A DNA stretch of 64,000 nt from Defluviicoccus sp046348835. Lineage in GTDB: Bacteria > Pseudomonadota > Alphaproteobacteria > Rhodospirillales > Defluviicoccaceae. The notes beneath the pieces are model-generated. The model did not search any database and was not told the origin of the DNA. It saw only the letters and a program-made list of their open reading frames with translations. How positions within the stretch are numbered: the stretch's first letter is position 1; the number at the start of each line of letters is the position of its first letter. Made by a program: the position numbers and the translations under genes. This document shows, one piece after another, positions 59,217 to 64,000 of this stretch. The stretch lies in contig JAXMDM010000003.1 in assembly GCA_046348835.1 (NCBI GenBank), forward strand, positions 823,330-887,329, read 5' to 3'.

Positions 59217-60323
59217 ATGACCCTGAAGCGATACCTGCTCTCCGTCCTCGCCGGCCTGCTGGCCCTGCCGGCGGCGCACGCCCTTGCCGATATCCCGATC
59301 GCCGTGGTCGGCCCGATGACCGGCGACAACGCCACCTTCGGCGCGCAGATGAAGGCCGGCGCCGAGATGGCGGTCGCCGACGTCAACGCCGCCGGCGGCG
59401 TGCTGGGACAGAAGATCGAGCTGGTCGTCGGCGACGACGCCTGCGATCCCCGTCAGGCCCGCGACGTGGCCAACCAAGTGGTCTCCCGTGGCGTCAGGCT
59501 GGTGGTCGGCCACTACTGCTCCGGGTCGTCGATCCCGGCGTCGGAAGTCTACAACGAAGCCAGCGTCATCCAGATTTCTCCGGCTTCCACCAACCCTCAG
59601 CTGACCGAGATGGGCCGCACCACCGTATTCCGGGTGTGCGGACGCGACGATAACCAGGGCGTCGTCGCTGCCAACTTCATCATCGAGCATTTCCCCGGAA
59701 AGAAAATCGCCATCGTCCATGACAAGCAGACCTACTCCAAGGGTCTTGCCGATGCGACGAAGAAGCAGCTCAATGCCCGTGGCGTCGAGGAGGTCCTCTA
59801 CGAGACGGTGACCCGCGGTGAAAAGGACTATTCGGCCCTGATCAGCAAGTTGAAGCAGGCAGAGGTGGACGTCCTCTATTACGGCGGCTACCACACCGAG
59901 GCGGGGCTGATCACCCGGCAGATGCGCGAGCAGGGTCTGAAGACGCAGTTGATCTCCGGCGACGCGCTGGTGACCAGCGAATACTGGAGCATCACCGGCC
60001 CCCTGGGCGAGGGCACGATGATGACCTTCGGCCTCGACCCGACCAAGGATCCGGCCAATGCGGCGATCGTCCAGCGGTTCACCGACAAGAACCTGCGGCC
60101 GGAGGGTTACACCCTCTACACCTATGCCGCCGTGCAGGTGTGGGTGGATGCGGTCAAGAAGGCGGGAACGCTGGACCCCACCAAGGTGGTGGAAGCGATG
60201 CGCAACAACACCTTCCCGACCGTGCTGGGTCCGATCTCCTTCGACGACAAGGGCGACGTCAAGCAGCCGACCTACGTCATGTATCAGTGGAAGGACGGCA
60301 AGTACGACTACTACACGAAATAG
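59217..60323 (+). CDS. livK: branched-chain amino acid ABC transporter substrate-binding protein
   Basis: A 368-residue periplasmic-binding protein. The signal peptide ends AHALA; the mature part has IPIAVVGPMTGDNATFGAQMKAGAEMAVADVNAAGGVLGQ and IELVVGDDACDP, YCSGSSIPASEVY and SPASTNPQLTEMG, all hallmarks of LivJ/LivK. It binds the substrate and delivers it to LivHM. AGAAGGAG precedes the ATG. It is last in the operon and followed by a strong hairpin. Which amino acid it binds cannot be read from sequence. Confidence 0.94.
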   Translation: MTLKRYLLSVLAGLLALPAAHALADIPIAVVGPMTGDNATFGAQMKAGAEMAVADVNAAGGVLGQKIELVVGDDACDPRQARDVANQVVSRGVRLVVGHYCSGSSIPASEVYNEASVIQISPASTNPQLTEMGRTTVFRVCGRDDNQGVVAANFIIEHFPGKKIAIVHDKQTYSKGLADATKKQLNARGVEEVLYETVTRGEKDYSALISKLKQAEVDVLYYGGYHTEAGLITRQMREQGLKTQLISGDALVTSEYWSITGPLGEGTMMTFGLDPTKDPANAAIVQRFTDKNLRPEGYTLYTYAAVQVWVDAVKKAGTLDPTKVVEAMRNNTFPTVLGPISFDDKGDVKQPTYVMYQWKDGKYDYYTK

Positions 60324-60338
60324 GTATCGTTACCGCGA

Positions 60339-60362
60339 GGGCCCGGTCTTAGTACCGGGCCC
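60339..60362 (+). terminator. terminator-like hairpin of the liv operon
   Basis: GGGCCCGGT pairs perfectly with ACCGGGCCC (9 bp) around CTTAGT, 15 bases after the livK stop. The following bases are CCTGCC with no U-tract, so it may act as a Rho-assisted or processing end. Confidence 0.7.
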
Positions 60363-60568
60363 CCTGCCGGCCGCAGGCGGGCGAAGTTTCTGGGTAACAG
60401 TCTTCCGATGATGGTCCTTCGGCGGCCCTGTGCCCGCTGACGCAAGCGGAACCTCCCCCACATCCCCCTTGAGCCCCGCCCGCGACCGACGCACGATGAG
60501 CCAACAAGATGCCCCGTCGTCCCGACGACGACGGCGTCCCGAGGGGTCTGCGAAGGGCAAAGAAAGGC

Positions 60569-62365
60569 ATGAGTTTGCCGACCAAGAAGAAGCGGCGTAG
60601 CACGCCGAAGAAGGTCTGGCTCTGGATCAAGGCGTTGGGGCGGGTCCTGCGGCTGGTGGACGGTCGCCAGCGGTTCATCGTCGTCGTCGGCCTGTTCTTC
60701 GCCAGCCTGCTGGAACTGCTCGGGCTGACCATGATCCTTCCGCTGCTGGCGACGGCGGCGCACATGAAGGAGGCGAAGGGGATCGGCGTCGCCATCCAGG
60801 AAGCACTGGAAGGCGTCGGACTGTCGGCCGACCCCCTGTTCTTTCTGACCGTGATCATCATCGGCCTCACCCTGAAGGCGGTGCTCTCGGTCCACGTCAC
60901 CCGTTACGTGAGCGATCTGGTCGGCGACATCAGTTGCCGTTACCAGCTCGATCTGACCCGGGCGCTGATGCGGTCGCAATGGAGCTATTTCATTCGCCAA
61001 CCGCTCGGCCGGCTGGTCCATTCGGTCGGACCGGAGGCGGCGGCGGTCGGCGAGGCCTTTTCCTACGCCACCGGCATTCTCGCCAACGCGCTGCAGGCGG
61101 TGCTGTTTATGAGCCTCGCCGCGATCGTCTCGTGGAAGCTGCTGGTGGTGACGCTCATCATCACCTTCATCTTGATGTATACCTTCGGCAAGATGGTGCA
61201 GCGCGGCCGCGCCGCCTCCCGTCGCCATCGTGAGCACATGCGCAGCCATGCCGCCCGCTTCACCGACGCGATGATCGGCATCAAGCAGATCCGCGCCATG
61301 GGCCGCACCGAGCACTTCAACCGAATCTTCGAAGAAGACGCGCGGGAGTTGGCGAAGACGCTGCAGACCCGCATCCTCAGCGGCGATTATGCCGCGGACC
61401 TGCAGGAGCCGGTCATCGGCGGCCTGCTCGCCGCCGGCTTCTTCCTCGCCCTCGGGCCGTTGGAGCTTCCCCTCCATGACGTGCTGATCATGGGGATTCT
61501 GCTCATCCGTACCTTCGGTGCCATCGCGCCGATGCAGCGGATGCTGCACAAGTTCACCCAGGTCTACGATCAGTATCGGGCGATCGAGTCGATGCTGAAG
61601 GCCACCCGGGACGCCGCCGAGGTTTCGACCGGTCGCACCCGGCCGACGCTCGACAAGGGGATCCGCCTCGAGAATGTCGGCTTCAGCTATGGCGAGAGGG
61701 TCGTTCTCGACGCGTTGTCGCTCTCCGTTCCCCGCGGCCGGATCACTACTCTGGCCGGGCCGTCCGGAGTCGGCAAGTCGACGACGGTCGACCTCATCGT
61801 CGGTCTGCACCGTCCACAGGAGGGGCGGATCCTTATCGACGACGTCGATCTGATGGACATCGACCTGGAGGTTTGGCGAAACAGCCTCGGCTACGTCCCG
61901 CAGGAGATCACCCTGTTCCACGACACGATCTTCCGCAACGTCAGCTTGTGGGCCGATGGGGTCACCGAGGCGGACGTGGAGGCGGCCCTGCGCCTGGCGG
62001 GCGCGTGGGAGTTCGTCGAGGAAAAGCCGGATGGTATGAACTGGGGGGTCGGCGAGCGCGGGCATCAGCTCTCGGGCGGCCAGCGTCAGCGCATCTCGCT
62101 GGCGCGGGCATTGCTGCACCATCCGAAGTTGCTGATCCTCGACGAGGCGACCACCGGTCTCGATCCGGAGACGGAGGCGGCGATCTGCGCCCACATCCGC
62201 ACCCTGTGCGACGAGCACGGCCTTACCGTCCTCGCCATCTCCCACCAGCCGGCCTGGCAGTACATCGCCGACCGGGTGTACCTGTTCGGCGGCGGCAAGG
62301 CGATCGAGCAGGAGCTGGGTCCGTCGCGGAGCCAGTCGGTCGTCGACGCCCAGGCGGCCGGTTGA
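60569..62365 (+). CDS. ABC transporter, fused permease and ATPase (exporter type)
   Basis: A 598-residue half-exporter. Six helices occupy about residues 30-320, including a conserved YFIRQPLGRLVHSV-like coupling segment. The nucleotide-binding domain has Walker A GPSGVGKSTT, signature LSGGQRQRISLARAL, Walker B LLILDEATTGLD and the switch His in ISHQ. It would dimerise and export a lipid, glycan or drug; the family cannot be narrowed. The ATG at 60569 is chosen over the in-frame ATG at 60509 because upstream sequence is Arg/Pro-rich; neither has an ideal ribosome-binding site. The thioesterase gene starts 17 bases after the stop. Confidence 0.85.
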   Translation: MSLPTKKKRRSTPKKVWLWIKALGRVLRLVDGRQRFIVVVGLFFASLLELLGLTMILPLLATAAHMKEAKGIGVAIQEALEGVGLSADPLFFLTVIIIGLTLKAVLSVHVTRYVSDLVGDISCRYQLDLTRALMRSQWSYFIRQPLGRLVHSVGPEAAAVGEAFSYATGILANALQAVLFMSLAAIVSWKLLVVTLIITFILMYTFGKMVQRGRAASRRHREHMRSHAARFTDAMIGIKQIRAMGRTEHFNRIFEEDARELAKTLQTRILSGDYAADLQEPVIGGLLAAGFFLALGPLELPLHDVLIMGILLIRTFGAIAPMQRMLHKFTQVYDQYRAIESMLKATRDAAEVSTGRTRPTLDKGIRLENVGFSYGERVVLDALSLSVPRGRITTLAGPSGVGKSTTVDLIVGLHRPQEGRILIDDVDLMDIDLEVWRNSLGYVPQEITLFHDTIFRNVSLWADGVTEADVEAALRLAGAWEFVEEKPDGMNWGVGERGHQLSGGQRQRISLARALLHHPKLLILDEATTGLDPETEAAICAHIRTLCDEHGLTVLAISHQPAWQYIADRVYLFGGGKAIEQELGPSRSQSVVDAQAAG

Positions 62366-62381
62366 GGCGGCGGGACCCCTC

Positions 62382-62852
62382 GTGATCCCGCCCTATCAGG
62401 CGACGGTGTTAAGCGACTGGATCGACTACAACGGCCACCTCAACGTGGCCTATTACGTGCTCCTCTTCGACCATGCCCTCGACGACGCACTCGCCTGGTT
62501 CGGCCTCGGCGGCGCCTACAGGCGCGACGAAGGGTGTTCGGTGTTCGTGGCCGAACATCATGTCGTTTACGACCGGGAGGTGCTGTTGGACGCCGGCGTC
62601 GTCGTTCGCAGCCGGATGCTGGAGGTGGGGGACCGTCGCTTGGTCGCCTTCCAGGAGATGGCGGTCGCGGGCAGCGATGCCCGCCCGGTGGCCACATGCG
62701 AGACGCTTTGCGTCCACGTCGACCTGGGGCGCCGTCGGAGCGTGCCCTGGCCGGCGGCCGTGCGTGCGCGGCTAACGGCCGGGTTGGAAAACGAAACGAG
62801 CAACCGATCGCCGCGCATCGGCGGCGGCATTCGCCTCGACCGGTCGGCCTGA
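62382..62852 (+). CDS. acyl-CoA thioesterase family protein (4HBT hot dog)
   Basis: A 156-residue single hot-dog protein with the pattern DWIDYNGHLNVAYYVLLFDHALDDAL, in which the catalytic Asp/Asn and the Y-x-F-x-H-x segments resemble 4-hydroxybenzoyl-CoA-type and betainyl-CoA thioesterases. It would hydrolyse a small acyl-CoA. It begins at GTG 62382, and the ABC exporter ends 16 bases upstream, so it may share its transcript. Substrate is not apparent. Confidence 0.78.
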   Translation: MIPPYQATVLSDWIDYNGHLNVAYYVLLFDHALDDALAWFGLGGAYRRDEGCSVFVAEHHVVYDREVLLDAGVVVRSRMLEVGDRRLVAFQEMAVAGSDARPVATCETLCVHVDLGRRRSVPWPAAVRARLTAGLENETSNRSPRIGGGIRLDRSA

Positions 62853-62948
62853 ACCCGTCGCCGCAAGGCGGCGGATTTTACCCGGCATTAAGCGACGCCG
62901 GCTACCCTGGCACCGTCAAACGACACCAGCGCTGCTTGGGGGGGCGAG

Positions 62949-64000
62949 ATGGAATTTTCCCACGCGATCGAGCGGGCGGAGCGGCTCTCGGAGGAAGCCT
63001 TGGGGCGCATGCGCGCCATGACGATCGCACCCAATCCCAATAACTACGCCATCTGGTACAGCTACTGTTCGGGCGATGTCCCGGACCTGAACACGGTTCT
63101 CGACGCCCTGCTCGAAAGCCGCGAGGAGTTCAGCAACGAACGCAACCAGACGCTTTATCGGAGGTTCTTCACCGCTCCGGTGGAGGTGCTGCCGATCCGC
63201 CTCATCGCCGAGAAGGTGGAGGCCGAGCTGACCGCGGTGCTGGGCGCGCTCGAAACCGCCGCCAGCGCCCAGGCCAAGTACGGCGAATCGTTGGAGCGGG
63301 TGGGGGAGTTTGCCGAGGGGATCACCCAGCCGCAGGCGCTGCGTCGCCTCCTTACCGCCATCATCGAGAAGACACGTGCGGTGGCACGTCAGAGCTGCGA
63401 GCTGGAGGGCCAGCTCCGCCAGTCCTCGCGGGAAATCGGCGCCCTGCGCGAAGAATTGGAGAGCGCCAAGCGCGAGGCGATGACCGATGCGCTGACCGGG
63501 CTCGCCAACCGCAAGATGCTGGATTTCGTGCTGAGGGAAGCGGCACTGGAAGCCATGGATATGGGCGATCCGCTGTCGCTGCTGCTCCTCGACATCGACC
63601 ATTTCAAGCAGTTCAACGACACCTACGGCCATGCCATCGGCGATCAGGTGCTCAAACTGCTGGCGGGCACGCTGCGCGATTCGATCAAGGGCCAGGATAC
63701 GGCGGCGCGTTACGGCGGCGAGGAATTCGCCGTCATCTTGCCCCGGACCGCCGCCGCCGACGCGTGCAAGCTGGCCGAGAACATCCGCCGGCGAATCACC
63801 ACCAAGTCGGTGGTCAACCGCAAGACCGGCGGAACCCTCGGTCGGGTGAACGTCTCGATCGGCGTCGCCCAACTGCAACTGGGCGAGCCGATCCGACGCT
63901 TTGTCGAGCGCGCCGACCAGGCCCTCTACACCGCCAAGAGAACCGGCCGCAACCGTGTCGTCTCCGCCGACGACGCCGAGACGGCCGCCTCCGCCCCCGC
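62949..64000 (+). CDS. diguanylate cyclase (GGDEF), 3' end cut by window
   Basis: Open from ATG 62949 to the window edge (350 full codons seen). The N-terminal about 165 residues include ERAERLSEEALGRM and helical segments with a predicted coiled coil, followed by the GGDEF domain beginning MTDALTGLANRKMLD. The active site is YGGEEF, so c-di-GMP synthesis is likely. The inhibitory-site position five residues before it reads KGQD in place of RxxD, which would weaken product inhibition. No membrane segment is seen. The final tail is Ala-rich. The stop lies outside the window. Confidence 0.88.
   Translation, partial: MEFSHAIERAERLSEEALGRMRAMTIAPNPNNYAIWYSYCSGDVPDLNTVLDALLESREEFSNERNQTLYRRFFTAPVEVLPIRLIAEKVEAELTAVLGALETAASAQAKYGESLERVGEFAEGITQPQALRRLLTAIIEKTRAVARQSCELEGQLRQSSREIGALREELESAKREAMTDALTGLANRKMLDFVLREAALEAMDMGDPLSLLLLDIDHFKQFNDTYGHAIGDQVLKLLAGTLRDSIKGQDTAARYGGEEFAVILPRTAAADACKLAENIRRRITTKSVVNRKTGGTLGRVNVSIGVAQLQLGEPIRRFVERADQALYTAKRTGRNRVVSADDAETAASAP

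Overview
The window is a GC-rich, densely coded bacterial chromosome segment. It carries several gene orders typical of Alphaproteobacteria: infA-maf-RNase E/G-yacG, serC-serA with a structured leader, purL-bolA-grxD, and a liv operon with a small membrane protein between livF and livK. A heterotrophic member of the Rhodospirillales is my best guess. That assignment is inferred from gene order and protein style, not from a marker-gene comparison. I see no rRNA, tRNA, insertion sequence, phage or CRISPR array.

Layout. 1-2850: end of an FGGY sugar kinase (probably gluconokinase), then edd and eda, the Entner-Doudoroff pair. 2884-7029 (minus): a multiheme cytochrome with HEAT and TPR repeats, a small membrane protein, a DUF502 membrane protein and a lipoprotein. 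7181-16806 (minus): a glycogen/alpha-glucan block of glgB, glgX, malQ and a GH63-type glucosidase. 16997-24464: mixed envelope and metabolic genes, including a Lys/Ala/Glu-rich DUF2934 protein, a hot-dog dehydratase, a secreted trypsin-like protease, a DUF427 protein, two small exported proteins, a GH57 hydrolase and a YidB/OmpA fusion. 24817-25677: gluQ.

25817-31784 (minus) is the most distinctive region. It holds three tandem secreted copper radical oxidases of the galactose/glyoxal oxidase type. Each has a complete set of predicted active-site residues, its own terminator, and a CRP/FNR-type palindrome about 110 bases before its start codon. 32072-34491 is the infA-maf-RNase-yacG operon. 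34643-40923 holds surface polysaccharide and cell-wall genes: a deacetylase coupled to an FAD oxidoreductase, a secreted glycosidase with a malectin-like domain, and a lytic transglycosylase.

41037-49281 is core metabolism: an SDR, the PEP-synthase/PPDK regulator, a MazEF-type toxin-antitoxin pair, serC-serA, purL, bolA and a monothiol glutaredoxin. 49287-50184 is a small accessory island with an orphan VapB-type antitoxin and an AT-rich LprI-like membrane protein. rpsD follows. 51064-54572 holds three sugar-transfer genes. 54845-60323 is a full branched-chain amino acid (liv) transporter. The window ends with an ABC exporter, a thioesterase and a diguanylate cyclase cut by the window edge.

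Together the genes describe an organism that oxidises sugar acids through Entner-Doudoroff, stores and remodels glycogen, and invests in exported carbohydrate-active and redox enzymes. The clearest candidate for an undescribed system is the CRP-linked triple copper-radical-oxidase array. Below it I rank the small exported protein whose ribosome-binding site is overlapped by a stem-loop.
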